From: Diphasiastrum complanatum
Lineage: Eukaryota; Streptophyta; Lycopodiopsida; Lycopodiales; Lycopodiaceae
DNA length: 64,000 bases
Assembly (NCBI GenBank): GCA_029204225.1
Contig: CM055095.1
Span: 46,450,510-46,514,509, forward strand
Direction of reading: 5' to 3'
Shown here: positions 23,801 to 36,659 of the stretch, one piece after another
Position numbering within the stretch: position 1 is the stretch's first letter
Layout of the letters: each line of letters starts with the position of its first letter
Program-made: the position numbers and the translations under genes
The notes under the pieces: model-generated
Database searches by the model: none
Told to the model about the DNA's origin: nothing
Seen by the model: the letters and a program-made list of their open reading frames with translations, nothing else

Positions 23801-26520
23801 AAAAGTTTTATCTTCCAAGATTAACACACAAACCTTGAAAGATTCAAAGCCATAAATGTCCAAAATACTGATTGACCTTCCTGTTTGACGTTTCCTAGCT
23901 TCAAGTGATTTGTTGATACCATCAACCAACCAGTCAAACAAGCTAGCATATATGGCTTTTGCCAGTGCATCTCTTGAATCGCTTGCCTACCAAAAAGTGA
24001 AATGACAAAATGTCATCATTTTATGACAATTCATGCTCTTATTAAGAAACTAAAAATAATCAGAGTGTATTTGCAACATTGACTCAAAACAAACTCATAA
24101 ACAGCTGTGTGCAGGCATACTTGTGTATGAGAAAGCTTTTGAACAATAACTTCATGCCTTGTTCGAATCTTGCGTGTACAAAGTGCTGCCATAAGCTCTT
24201 TCACATTGCAATGTAAAAGTACTGCTGCAGATTGAATTGCTGCTTGCATAACAAAAAATTGAAACTTTTTCAATAGAGCTGATACGATAACATGCAATCT
24301 AGCACTAAAACAGTTAAGTATGCACTGATGCGAGAATGTGCAAGCAATAGATTGAGGCTAGATGGCTCTATAGATCCTCTACTCTTATAATTTCTTTATA
24401 ATAAATCAATCTATACAATGTATTTGCAGACATGCAAGCACACAACACGAGCACGCATGTGTGCACCCCACACCCCATGCCCACACGAACCCACCTGTCC
24501 CGCCCGGCGACCCACGCCCACCTACCTATCCCCCCCGGCTGCCCATACGACGTCTTAAATCTCTAGGTCCTCTATACAGTTTTAAGATGCCGAAGACTAA
24601 TATAGGTCTTCCCCTTAGTAAATTAGATACAGGTGAATTAGAAAGTAGGGATAACATGTTATGAGACAATGTAGGTGGGGGGGCCATTCAAATTGGATGG
24701 AGTTTGCTAGAGGAAATCAAAAGCAATTGGTTGAGAAAGGGGATCCTAAGATGAACTTGTTTTTTTATCTTTTTTATCTTTTTTTGTGAAAGGCCCCTTG
24801 GGACATTGTCTGACTGTGTGTCCCTTGCCCATGCACACAAAGCACAAACGTTCTTGTTTGGCTTTCTCAAAATCTTTTGGTTTTAAGGGCTGTATGAGCG
24901 ATGGGCATTTCTGAGGAGCTTCACCTTTTACTTTATCTTCTTTCTTTCGTTTTAAAAATTTCTTTTTAAATTGAGGGTCTTTCTGAGGAGGCTGCTGTCT
25001 TGCCCTCTTCCTACCCACTGAATCATCATAGATTTGAGCATATCTGAGAGCTTGCTCTAGGGTATGTAGTAGGTGCGTGTGCTAGAGGGCTGGCTGAACG
25101 TCCTTAACATGTATGAGCTCTCTAACTCGTATGGTGGTGTTCTCGTGCTCGTGGCCCTATGCCCCATTGCTGCATGACACTCTTGTGTTTGTCCTAATGT
25201 CAATAATGAATAAGGGAGTCGTCCTTTCAAAGTCCTCATCTCTATCTCACCTCCTTGTGAAGAAAGTAGTCATCTGGCTCTGTGTGATACTAGCACCTTG
25301 GTGTGCAATGCTCTGACATGTCGTGTCCCTCAGCTTGGACATCTCTTTGAGCATGAGAGCAACACATGTCTGTTCCTCAAACTCTATCAAAGAGTGTAAG
25401 GTGACTGGTTGAGCCCTAAATAGACAATAATATTTTTTGCCTCGAAACTCATAGTATAGTGCGCATCTAAAGATAAAGTGACTTTCTCAAATGATTGTGG
25501 ATGACGTAGACATGGATGATTGCAGATCTAAAAAATGCATACAAGGCACCTGAATATAGAAAATTTACTGATGTATGATTGCCCAAACCAAGCACAAAAT
25601 AAAGTACTATGAAAATGAGACCTTTAAAAATTGGATAAATTCATGGTGCCCTACACCCTCTACCAATCAGATAATTGGCTATAATAATAGCTTGCTTGCC
25701 TTTAACAAGTAGAGAACAAAAAATCATAAATGCTGTAAAACCTAACATCTGACCATTGCACAAAAAACTAGAGCAAACAAGAAATTAGGGCTTTCTCCAA
25801 AAACCCAAGAACTGAAGCAAATCATTATAGGGCCCAGAGTGAAAATCTGAGGCTAGAAAAGTTTTGTAATACCAAGTTACAAATGAAATATCTCATAAAG
25901 CATCATATAAGATATTGAACAGCAAATCAAGGTATCTTTCCAACTAAAATCAATGTATGAGCATCAACTACTTGATCACTAGACTGCAGTGCTCCTCTAA
26001 AAGGAACTGCGTGCATGAGTCTCTTACAAAGTACGCAAGGAGCTCCAAGACATTTAACTGTCAGAGGTATCTAATTTGTAATCTTCATCAGCCACTAAGG
26101 TGGGCACCCCACCAAACGGTCTCTAACCCTACTGAGTGTGCAAATGCCTGCAAGTTGTGACCAATGGACCCCATACAATTAACTAGAACTCCGGATCTAG
26201 ATTAGCCCAAATGCACTACAATAGCAATAAACTTTAATTCTACGTCCATGTTTAAAAACATTGGAAGTGGACATACCATGCACAATATTTCATTTACAAG
26301 CTGTAACTCTATATAGAATATGTACAGATGTCCAACTATACCTTCATTGTCATCCACAATGACATGATTTTCACTATCAGAGATGGAGAATGTCACGTTT
26401 CCAAGCCACAACACAGCTGCAAGCATGGAAAATGCATTGTCTTGGTCCATTTTGCTAATTTGCACAACGTCCATTGCTCTCTGTGTTCTCCACCAAAAAG
26501 AAGACACCTTAGAGAATCAA

Positions 26521-26591
<71 letters not shown>

Positions 26592-29500
26592 GTTTTCAAA
26601 TGTCTTTTTATCACAACTTTCATTGTACCACTAGACAAGAAAAGTTTTTGTTATGTGCAAAGCAGGACCCAGGTAACGCAACCAAAACCTAGCACTATCT
26701 AGGTAATTAGTTAAAGCATCATTTGATTCAAACATGGGTTCAATCATAAATGCAAATGTAAGTGCAGAGTCAGAAATGCATAATTTTGATAAAAAAATCT
26801 ACTTTCAAAATATTTTTCCCCATGAAATGCAGCAAGAGAATGGTACATAACAAATGAAAAGTTCAAATCTTCCTTGATGTAGATCACTTAAGTTACTTTT
26901 GTCAAAGCTATTATATCTTGGCAAATGTGTGTCAAGCTGGTACACACATATAACTCCATGATGGCTAATTTGAGAGATTCCCTGTAGAAGAAATGTGTTA
27001 CTGGTACAACACTTGTACTATGTTCATACGCTTCTACAAAGAGCTTTAAAGTGCCGTTATGAATACTAATGTGACCATTACATCGAAGATCGTTTCAAGG
27101 GCTGCACATAAGCCAACTATTTGTCTTAACACAAAGGATTTTAGCATTTCTGGCACTTTGCCATTATACTTTCTTATGGAGTGTTGACTTTCATGCTCAA
27201 GGGTAAATACATACAGAGTTATCATGATAGCAACTTTAGGTTCAGAATGAGTAAAAGATGATTAAGTGTCTCTTTCAAACTACGAACATGAATCATGCTA
27301 CAAAAACTTATTGTTAAAGCCTGTGGTAGCCATTTATCCTGAGAGATATTAAGATTTTCCAGAGAAATCCAAGCGAACAAAAACAGATAATAACGTCTAA
27401 TCATGACAGCACAAATCCTTGAATGAACTGTGCTGCCAGTTGTAACAAAAGTTTCGGCTCAAAGTAAGGACCAAGATATACTCTGATGGAAAAATCAATC
27501 ATCGACATAGCCCAAAGGAGTCTTTATTCTTTGTATAGATTGAAGGCTTCTGCAACAAGTCTAAACAAAGTATGCTCTTTTTAGTACATGAAACTACACA
27601 GCTTCTGGTGGAAATTGGTTTTTGACAAATTCTTTGAACTAGCTTATACTATGGTTTCAGTCTGAATTGAATGTGTTTTAATAGTGTTAGCAAAATTGAT
27701 ACACTAAGTCTTTTTTCAGGTCTAGAGGAATACTTTGAGAAAATTTTGACTTGTCTGTAGCTCCTAGTAATTTCATTGTTAATCTCAGTGAGGCATTGCT
27801 GTAACATCTAGGCCATAGCACACGGCAGTAAGGCCTTTTTTAACAACAGATTACAACAATGGGTAGCACAGGCTTGAAAACTTACCAGCATAGACTGAAA
27901 CTCCTCAGCATCGTTGATGTTGTCAATGACCAGACACTCACTTTGATTCAAATAACGATATTCAGAAGCTGCTTTCAAGTTCAGCCGTGCTACAAAAAAG
28001 TCCCATTGAAAAACACTTATCACGAAAGAAGAGAGCAAATGTATTTGATTCTAAACATGCTCTCTTTACAAACCATACTGTAAGATGGCTCAAGCAAGAT
28101 AGTTAAGCTAGCATATAACACTGGTACAAGGGAAGTCTACCGAAGAAAAATACCTCGCAAAGCAGGATCAGCCCCGGCACATAATTGATAAAAAACATGA
28201 TAGGATCTTTCACCCTGAGCTTGTTGCACAACCCTCGACTGTACAAGACCAAAAGGTAATGAATTTCCAAATATTATTGTTAATAATATGCAGAACATAT
28301 TTGTAAAAGAAAATGCATGACGATCCTATTGCATTAGAATTGTTGAATCAAAATCTTGAAAGACTGGATCTTTGTTGAGTTATGAATTCTACCTTTTCCA
28401 ATAAGTCTTTTAGTTGAGGCCCAGCCCAGTCAAAGCCAATCATGCACACATCCAAACACCAGTTCCAAGTCAATGAACTCTCCACAAAATTAACATATAT
28501 GAATGTGGTATCCTCTCATAAGAGTCGCTGAATTTCAAATCATGGATATCAAATAAACCTTGTTGATGAAATAAGTCAGACAAGTCCACATGGGCAAGTC
28601 CATGAGGCTGAGGCCAGGTCGACAAACACAAAAGACCTCTTATACTAGACAAGCTAGCTACCATGAAGTGGCTAATAGGCATGTCAGCTCGCATTGGGCT
28701 CACAAGTTTGGATCTTTGCCCCACAGATTCTCCCAGCCGTATCGAAATAAATGTCAATCAGTTTTCCCTGAAAAGGACACAACAAAGAGTTGGACAATCA
28801 AACTGCTCCAACATCTGGCCAGCAAGTACCCTTGTATAAAACACATGCACCAATTATAACACCTACTTTTATAGAGTAGATCATGTAAAAATTCTTTGAG
28901 TTACCAATGATTTTCAGCAGTTTAGAGTGATAAGATTAACATTTAGAAGCAAGACTTTGTATAAAGTACTGATTTCAAAAAGCCACTTACAAAACGACTG
29001 GAGTTATCATTTCGAAGAGTCTTCGCATTGCCAAAGGCTTCTAATATTGGATTGGTTTGCAAAATTTCGTTCTCCACTCCCCTGCCACCTCCAAGGGCTG
29101 CCAAGTACTGCATGGTGATCTTTGCTGTTTCTGTCTTCCCTGCACCACTTTCACCACTGAACCAGACACAAGCTGTTAAAAGAATCTACTTGATGTGTTA
29201 TGTTTGTGTATGCAAGTAAGGGATCCGTTGAGTTATAGAGCAAGAGCGTTCCAGTATATTAAAAATCAGAAAAAATTAAACAGGTGTATCAGCATCTACA
29301 TTGTTCAGAGCAGTAGAGTATATGTCCAATTCCTATGCCTGGTCAACCAATTGTTTTATCATGCTCGGTAACACCAGGACCTCAACAATGAACGTTTTAA
29401 CATTAAGAACAATTCTCAAAACACATACTCACACCTGAGAAAAAAGGCGGTTCAAGATGAGTGAAACAAAATGTCATATATTGCAAGGAGAATGAACAGA

Positions 29501-32500
29501 TTAAAATATTCATAACTGCAAACTTACCAGTTGATGTGTGAGGCTGATAACCTAACTTTAAAAGATCACCAGTGAAAAAGTTATAGCTGTTGAAATCCCT
29601 TGAAGTCCATTAAGTATAATGAAGGAATGAAACTCAATGTGCACGATATAAACAATATCGAAACAACAAGCAAAACACAACAAAAAGCTAAGCCAAGTCA
29701 ATCGAACAAAACCTATAGCTGTCAAATTGTCCTCATGTGGATAAGTAAAAGTTCATGCAAACTTGACATGGTGCAAGATTTATCAGCGCAACAAGTAGTA
29801 AGGGATGCACAGAGAAGTAAGATCAAAATAAAGGACACTTAAACAAAACCAGCAACCAAAGAGCAAAATCTGCGTAGGCAGAAGCATCGAAATTTTGCAA
29901 ACTGCAAGCTTGGACTAAAAGTTAAAGTCAGCACTGTTAGATGATAAATCAAACACACAAATGAAATAACTACGGCAATCAAGAGATTGTGAAATATAGC
30001 TTGGAGAATAAGTTAATAGACAAACTTAGTCCTCATCTATCTATAGTCCACTCTTGAATAACCTCGCTCACGTTGGTGTCTCTGAATGTTTGAGCAAGCT
30101 ATGGTTGGTCTGAGGCTATGGTCTATGGCTATTTGTAGGAAAATAGGAACATTAGGTAGGTAATTCTAGGATGGGCTGCATTTGCAGAAAAAATAAGTCG
30201 TGTTTCTTCACTAGAGGGTACAGAAGTTTGATTGATTTTTAGCCTTTGGCAGTTGAACCAGCAGTATGGTAGGTGACATGCAAAGAAGACTTGTAAAATT
30301 GAAAACATAAAATTACAAGACAAAGATCGTACCTTATTATAATGGATTGGTTGGCTTCATCTGCAATTGCAAATGAAACCAGACATAGAAGTTAGCTTAT
30401 CGACAGTGGACCACAAATTAATCTCTAACCAATCACTGATTCTAACAAAAAATCAAAGGTTTAGATCCTTGTAGATCATAAGGACTCTCTACACTATTGA
30501 ATTACAATGTAATTTTTCATGACAACATTCAACGCTCATTCAATATACAAACACATTATAAGTTTAGCTTATCAGTATGCAATGTTCGCCCATACTTCAG
30601 AGTCACATGCAATTGTAAGCGCCAAGCTTGAGATAGATTTTAACTAGATTAAAGAAATAGCAAGAGAAAGCTTTGCTGCTTAGATTTTACATTTTTACAA
30701 TTAGGTTTAACGAAAACCTCTCCAGCAAGTTTAGTACGAGAGACAAACAAACAACATAGAAACCCAAGCTGAAAAAACTCCTCTTTCAAACCTTCAATCA
30801 TGGCCTTGTACGCACTGTCTGCTGTCATATACACATGTGGACCAAGAATTGACTTTCTTTCATTCCTGTATATTTGGACATAATCGGGGCCATATATGGG
30901 AATTTTTTTGAATGGATTGATTGCAATTAGCACAGGTCCAGCTTTTGTCTGCAACAATAATGGGAAGCCATCACAGTTAGAAACAGTTAACAAGAAAAAA
31001 AATCATTTTCAGGGAGTCTCTGAATGTTCATGCTTACACAGACAGCACAATTTTCTAAATGTGTAACAAATACGAATGTCTAGAGAAAGGCCAGGACTCG
31101 CCTGGCCCTAGCAACAGATTGCTATGTTAAAAGATAATTGCTTTCAAAAGGGCTCTCACATAGATTGTGTCCTGAGCATATCGATATTGAAGATTGTGCA
31201 GAACAGCAGGCTCGTTTAGATAGCTCAGTTGTATAAGATCATCCACTCCTTCAAGTATCTCCGGATTTGCAGGTAAAATCTTTGTGGAACCTACTTCAAA
31301 AATCTGAAATATATATGCATATAAGAACTTTTGATTGGACCAAATGACTGACAGATTCTCAGCATTTAACTGCTTGGTGTCTACCTGACCATCTGAACTG
31401 CACACACCAAATCCTGCATCCGTTTTTGACTGCACCACTCCAAGAAGCCAGTTATCTTCGGAAGCCCTAAACCAGACTCGAGAATTCTGCACATAGTTAT
31501 GACAATCGGAAAAGAACAAACTAGCCCTTTCAGCAGACAAGCGAAGCAGTCTTAAGCTGGCAAGTAAAGATAAACTTCTTCAAGGAACTTCGTCATGCAG
31601 ATAGTTGAACTAAAACAGATTTGATTTTGAATTGATAAATGATGGTCTACAATGTCATGCAGAACTTCAGGAAGGAGGGAAAATCACACATCAGGCTACA
31701 TTCTATGATAAATTAGCTCGACAACCCCACATGCATTGTAAAGTGCTTGAGAATGAAAGTTGGAGATTTGACTACAGGTATTCCCTCTTAGGGCTATCAT
31801 CGAGGACCCCCAAGTAGGCACCAAATATCCACTTTATTGATTTCTCTTGAAAGTACATATCAAGATCCTAGCATAAACACATAAGAGCACTGTTGCTAAG
31901 TCTCCTCCCAGCCACCTGTTGCATTGTAGAAAGATGAGGCATACTCAAGAGGCTCTCCCTCTTAAGCTCCCACGCCCTCCTAACGTCGACACATGGCATA
32001 CTTCATGCACAGCCGACACTCGCCACTTGGTAGTACCCTGACACATAGGCAAGTGAGTAGGACCACTGCCGACATGTGTCACTCATACACTAGATCAAGT
32101 GTCCCACTGAGCATATGACATGTGTCCCGTTGATCAGTCAACTCCTTTTTAGGAGGTCAGTCCAACAGCCTCTAAATTAAGACCCAATGCCCCATACCAA
32201 ATAAAAGCAGGTCAAGTTAACCAAAACCTTCTACTTACATGTTTTTACAAAACACCACATGCCAGTGTGAGCCATTTCAATATTTACAATTTACAATTTA
32301 CACGTCCAATGTGTTCACACTACATGACAAGGATTTATTGTCGCTTCTATGAGTTTTGATTCAATACCTTGACATCTCATTTAGAGCCTAAGGAACCTCT
32401 AGTTCTCACCAGGCACTATATCGGTGCTTGGTAAGTTGACTCATGTTTTTTACTACATTCAGAGCTATTTCTTTTTATTTTACAATGACATTTTATGCTC

Positions 32501-32555
32501 CTATTTAGATCATCATAGTTGAAATGTACTATGTACCTATTCGTAGCAAAGACAT

Positions 32556-32612
<57 letters not shown>

Positions 32613-34642
32613 GCACGCTATAGGGCTAGATCATACCTACCATCGTGTTCATGGATTCCTATTGTCATTGCATCTGCCATGCACTTGGGAAGAGCAATCT
32701 CAGCCATCCTAATCATGATTTTTACCATAGTTTCGAAGTCGTGAATCGGCCACTATGCCAACAATAATTCACAGCCACTAATAGTCTAAGAATCTTTACA
32801 TCATTGATTTTTATCTTGTTTCCAACAAATTTCCCACCCTACTTAGTCCACTTTTATCCTCTATTGACAACACAACTTTATAGCTTAGTCCTTGGCTTTG
32901 TAAGTTAGTCAAGAATAAATACAACATACAGCGTGAAATTCCAGCCTCATAGTCACTTTCTTTCTCTAAAATTATCTAATATCATGGCTCAAAATGATGG
33001 CGATATCTGTTCCCCTCTCACTAGTTCTTTGTTATACAAACTTGGGAAAATGCTGGAACCACTCCAAAAGCAAATTCTAGACCTCATTGCCGAAGACGAG
33101 AGGAGAAAGAAAGTGTTTTCAGAGCTACATGCTGAGGATGATGAGTGGAAAGAAGAGATTAAAGCTCTTCAAGAAGAGCTGAATAGCTAGGAAAAGAGAA
33201 TGAGGAATTCCATAAAGCTGCTCAATACCCAGGAACATGAAGCAACTCATGGCCAAAGTGATTTCGGCTACTCTATTGGAAGAAAAGTACAGAGAAAGCA
33301 AAGCTCTCAACATCAAGGTGAAAGGCCTACCTAACTCCCAAGAGGGATTACAAGATGCAAAAAGTTTTTTGAATACCACTCTTAGTCTAAAGAAAAAGGG
33401 ATTGGCCAAGGCATCAAGACCAAGAAAAAATAATATGACATAGGTAACCAAGTTTGTGAGTGTTCAAAAGCATTCCAAGAGACCAAGGAGACAGGAAGAT
33501 GGATCACTTTATGAGGTATTAGCCCTATGAATAGATCACCCCTTGGTTCACATGCCAAGGTTGAAGGTAGTATGTCGGGCGGCTTGCTTGGAGGGAAGTC
33601 ACCCACATCGGGACCCCCGATCTGGCATGGCGCCAGGTTGGATCTCAATGTTGGTTTGCCTTCAGAGTGTGAACGCATCCCAAAGTCATATGCCATGCAG
33701 AATATAGACGAGTACACATATGAGTTCTGGCACAAAGGAAATCTCCTTTACTTTCGTACAATTGTTCATAGTATATGGTAACCTGCGGCTATGAAGAGAG
33801 GCATGGAAGATAGAGGATGTGCAAAACAGATTCTTGATAAGAGGAATTAGGCATTAAAGTCCAAAGTCCAAACTCCCTAACCTATTCATCTAGTGAAACA
33901 AGAATGTTGCCTACAGAAGGAGAAGCTCTCTATGGATTTATACATTATATAAATAAAGTTAAGAAATCGATCCAAAGATAATCCCATACTAAGCCATGTT
34001 GGTACAAAAAAAAGGGCTGGTTCAAAGAAAGCATCGAGTGGATGGCAAAATGCAGAATTGATAACACTACACCTCCATAATGGAAAAAATGACAAGAGAC
34101 CTGGTGCAAACGAAAGTTGTAGAACACCTTCAGAAGGGACCAAAGGAAAAAAGAACTTGTACTAGGAAGCACCCAATCTATGCTCATATATAAGGAGTAC
34201 ATTACCTGCAAGAAAACACAGTCTACAAAAGACATTCAATCTGTGCAATATGTGTTAGTTTCTGTGATTCAAAAATTGAAACAAGAGGCCAAAGGGATTA
34301 TGGAAATTATGTAACAAAGGACAAATGGAAGCTGAGGCACATGTTTTTCTCATGCAACCAGTCACCGGAATGAACATATAAGATCCTTACACAACCAGGA
34401 ACCTAGGGCTTTACATAGTTTTTTTTGGTCAACGAACTACAATAGTTGGAAATTCTCTGAAGTATGTATAGACTGCAGGACAAAGTTCTCAGTAGCATTT
34501 TGATATAGCTAAATTCTTTAGTAGTTGGACATAGCTTGCAATAGCTTGGATGTAAACTGCAGCGATCTAGAGGTTTTATGATACTGATTTTGGTTGTCCT
34601 ATAGATTTTGTTAGGTCTTCTACTGGACATCAATAAAAAAAA

Positions 34643-34710
<68 letters not shown>

Positions 34711-35601
34711 GATTTATTACAATGTTAACTCGCAACATAAAAGCACCATTACCCTTTTTAAAGCAAACAAGTCAGCCTTCCGCTTTTTGAAGGAAGCTTT
34801 CACTGGCAGAGAATCGATTGACTTGATATCGCTTTGGTCAGGCAATGCTATTCCATCTGAAGTGGTTTTACCGCCATCAAAAGCAAGAACGTCTTGAAAA
34901 TCTTCTTGATCCTTTTCATATGCAGACTCCATTTCGTCCGAGGATGTCATTGGTGTGGAGTCACCACCCTCATCCAACAGTGACATGATATCTGTAGATT
35001 GACAGCAAAAGTCAGCTTCCAGTCTCGAATTTAAGGTTTTTGATCCTCTACTTGCTCCATTTTCTTCACTTCCAAGCTTAAAATCTATGAGTGTGGCAAT
35101 TTCTAAATCTTCAGTGTTCAATTCACGCATCGCTCCACTTCCCCCTGCAATCCTTGATTCTTCAGTTGCTTCAAAGAATTCATGGTTGTTTTCTCTAAGT
35201 ATCCAATTATCCAGAGGAGATTTTTCTACAAGTATACTTCTGGAAGTGGCACTGTTTAATAAAACATCACCTGTTTGAAAGTCCTGATTGACTTGTTCAG
35301 CAACGACAGAGCTCTCACAAACGTAAGGATCTTCACTTCCGCAACGGCTGACATTTATTCGATTTGTCATATTTGTGGTGTCCAGAGACGTAACAAGCTT
35401 ATCCTGAGACAACACCTCCAATAGAGACCCTACTGCTTTACGGCCGCGCAAGGATGATGGTAGCCGCGCTCTAGATGTGGGCCTTTGAGGCAAAGCAGGG
35501 GGTAAATCTTTGATTTGATCCTTATTAATCCTCAAGGATTCAAGCATTACCTCCAAAGTGCTCGGAGGTGCAGCAGGAAGCAAGACTTTCGATTTAGACA
35601 T
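17858..35601 (-). CDS. Class VIII plant myosin heavy chain, 23 coding exons
   Basis: An actin-based ATP-driven motor; plant class VIII myosins act at plasmodesmata, endosomes and the cell plate (family knowledge). Exons in order: 35601-34753, 31486-31385, 31303-31160, 30948-30792, 30360-30333, 29156-28991, 28767-28704, 28406-28393, 28238-28154, 27989-27886, 26480-26342, 24239-24121, 23986-23834, 23661-23572, 22946-22869, 22691-22533, 22366-22184, 22041-21836, 21751-21613, 20161-20032, 19798-19418, 18935-18748, 18604-17858. These sum to 4,425 nt, or 1,474 residues, with all junctions in frame and GT-AG. The 283-residue N-terminal exon contains [14 protein letters not shown], typical of class VIII. 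The SH3-like domain is exons 2-3, the P-loop GESGAGKT (exon 6) is near residue 428, switch I NDNSSRF ends exon 6, and switch [11 protein letters not shown] is in exon 13. Seven IQ or IQ-like motifs (about residues 1005-1185) precede a coiled coil (about 1240-1310). The tail ends in a basic stretch ([10 protein letters not shown]). The 14-nt exon 8 is the least certain. Confidence 0.93.
20162..21612 (-). other. Myosin intron 19
   Basis: 1.45-kb intron between the end of the motor and the first IQ exon. I see only AT-rich unassigned sequence, with no supported ORF or repeat. Confidence 0.7.
24240..26341 (-). other. Myosin intron 11, containing a retroelement gag fragment
   Basis: 2.1-kb intron between motor exons. 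It includes a C-rich low-complexity run at 24,450-24,545 and the gag fragment at 24,746-25,240. The rest is unassigned. Confidence 0.75.
24746..25240 (-). pseudogene. LTR-retrotransposon gag fragment with CCHC knuckle, in myosin intron 11
   Basis: The minus frame 25,018-24,746 is lysine/glutamine-rich and contains [15 protein letters not shown], a C-x2-C-x4-H-x4-C knuckle of nucleocapsid type. The region to 25,240 looks like degraded upstream Gag. No LTRs were found around it, so it is a remnant. Confidence 0.68.
26481..27885 (-). other. Myosin intron 10 with (CT)n tract
   Basis: 1.4-kb intron; its only notable feature is the 68-bp dinucleotide tract at 26,521-26,588 close to the acceptor. 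Confidence 0.75.
26521..26588. repeat. (CT)n microsatellite, 68 bp
   Basis: A dinucleotide tract that reads (AG)n in the sense of the myosin gene and ends about 40 nt upstream of the exon 11 acceptor. Confidence 0.97.
29157..30332 (-). other. Myosin intron 5
   Basis: 1.18-kb intron between the 28-nt exon 5 and the P-loop exon. I see no repeat or ORF I can support. Confidence 0.7.
32558..32610. repeat. (CT)n microsatellite, 53 bp
   Basis: A perfect dinucleotide run at the left side of the intron 1 LINE remnant. Confidence 0.97.
32611..34644 (+). mobile_element. Internally deleted LINE in myosin intron 1
   Basis: On the plus strand an ORF1-like start (MAQNDGD at about 32,983) is followed by a coiled-coil-like helix. 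The RNA-binding motif [14 protein letters not shown] follows in another frame at 33,300. Further on there is only decayed sequence, then a 3' end GGACATCAATAAAAAAAAGTT at 34,625 directly before a (CT)n tract. The tail resembles that of the LINE at 8,990. ORF2 is essentially absent. It lies antisense to the myosin gene. Confidence 0.65.
34645..34708. repeat. (CT)n microsatellite, 64 bp
   Basis: A perfect dinucleotide run abutting the LINE 3' end and ending 44 bp from myosin exon 1. Confidence 0.97.
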
Positions 35602-35605
35602 CTAC

Positions 35606-36070
35606 CTGATTTCTGAAGAGTAACTATATCCATATTATCGAATCCATATCCACATACATTGATGCCTGCGAGTTTCGTGATTGATAAAGTTTTGGGAACT
35701 CACCAATTGCGAATATGCCAGTGAATAAGATGCTTAACTTCTCTTATTTAGATAGTCTAACCACGTTGCCTCATCCACTCAAAAGGCCGACTTTGGAGAC
35801 AAAATTCTCCTGAGCAAGGCTATCCAGAGCAACAGAATCCACCATAAGCACTCATTTCAAATTTACGCAACTATAGAAAGTACTCCTAAAGACTCGATCA
35901 AGGAACGATCAAATCTGTAACATGAACATGAATTATCTAGAACTTGAACGCCACATAGTGTAGCATTTGTCAATTGATATGCCCTGGATTCGAGCAAGAT
36001 ACTGAAGTTATCGTAAAAACATGGTAAAATTTGACATACGGTTATCAACGATGCGTTGGATAAAACTTAC
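35606..36070 (-). other. Probable 5'-UTR intron of the myosin gene
   Basis: On the minus strand a strong donor CATG|GTAAGTTTT lies at 36,071/36,070 and an acceptor AAATCAG at 35,606, four bases before the start codon at 35,601. The upstream exon would be 36,280 to 36,071, itself preceded by an acceptor-like TTTTTTGTAG. Confidence 0.6.
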
Positions 36071-36650
36071 CATGAAAAGCTGCAAAGATGATCCAGCCTC
36101 AGCCGCAAGGCTTGTAGTGGCCATGTTCAAGAATGCCACTGGCACAAAAGGGAATCCAAGTACGTGCACCACCATCCCAAGACGACTATGCCAGCTCCCG
36201 GCTGGTGCAAATTCTAGCATTCTGGCACACCACGGTACCCGCGGGCACCAAACGCACCAGAACTTCCAGGTTCCCACCCTACAAAAAACATCAGATCATG
36301 CCTTGCAGAATGAGCCGCAAGGCGAAGACGCTTGCATCACAAATTCGAGATCATCCAGACAGAACAGGAAAATGTGTCTGTCTAACAATCACTGTTCTAT
36401 ACAAACAGAAGATGTGCTGAAAGATGTTTAATACATCGGCTATCTGCCACCACCAGCAGGCAGAAATGTGGCAGACATGCTGGCGAAGAAGGTAGAAGAG
36501 CTCGAGGCGATGAGAATCGGAGAGGAAAATGAGAAGAGGATCGATCGAGCAGAAGAGCAGAAATGCACGAACAAAAGCGAGAGCTTCTCTTCTTCTTAAT
36601 AGAAAAAAGCTGAAGCCATTGGATGAACAGGGGCCACTGACAGAGAAAAC
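36071..36650 (-). promoter_or_regulatory. Putative myosin 5' leader exons and upstream ORFs
   Basis: The minus strand from about 36,640 is pyrimidine-rich, as in plant 5' leaders. It contains short upstream ORFs (ATG at about 36,628 and at about 36,479, the latter about 12 codons). A second segment, 36,280-36,071, looks like an exon bounded by an acceptor and a strong donor. An ATG at 36,220 opens a frame through the donor. If joined at 35,605, this frame would stop a few bases past the main start codon. An AT-rich stretch at 36,660-36,700 could hold the promoter. No transcription start can be fixed. Confidence 0.4.
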
Positions 36651-36659
36651 CAATTAAAT

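Larger units (their letters stand above)
31487..34752 (-). other. Myosin intron 1, 3.3 kb, containing a LINE remnant
   Basis: The longest intron of the gene. It contains two (CT)n tracts (32,558-32,610 and 34,645-34,708) and, between them, a plus-strand LINE remnant. The part from 31,490 to 32,550 is unassigned. Confidence 0.8.

Noticed and set aside
17858-35601. Class XI myosin
   Set aside because: The N-terminal [14 protein letters not shown]-type motif, short tail with one coiled coil and absence of a DIL domain fit class VIII, not XI.
36008-36277. Possible extra coding exon upstream of the myosin start
   Set aside because: The frame would stop just past the main ATG after the likely splice, so it cannot extend the myosin protein; kept only as a possible upstream ORF.
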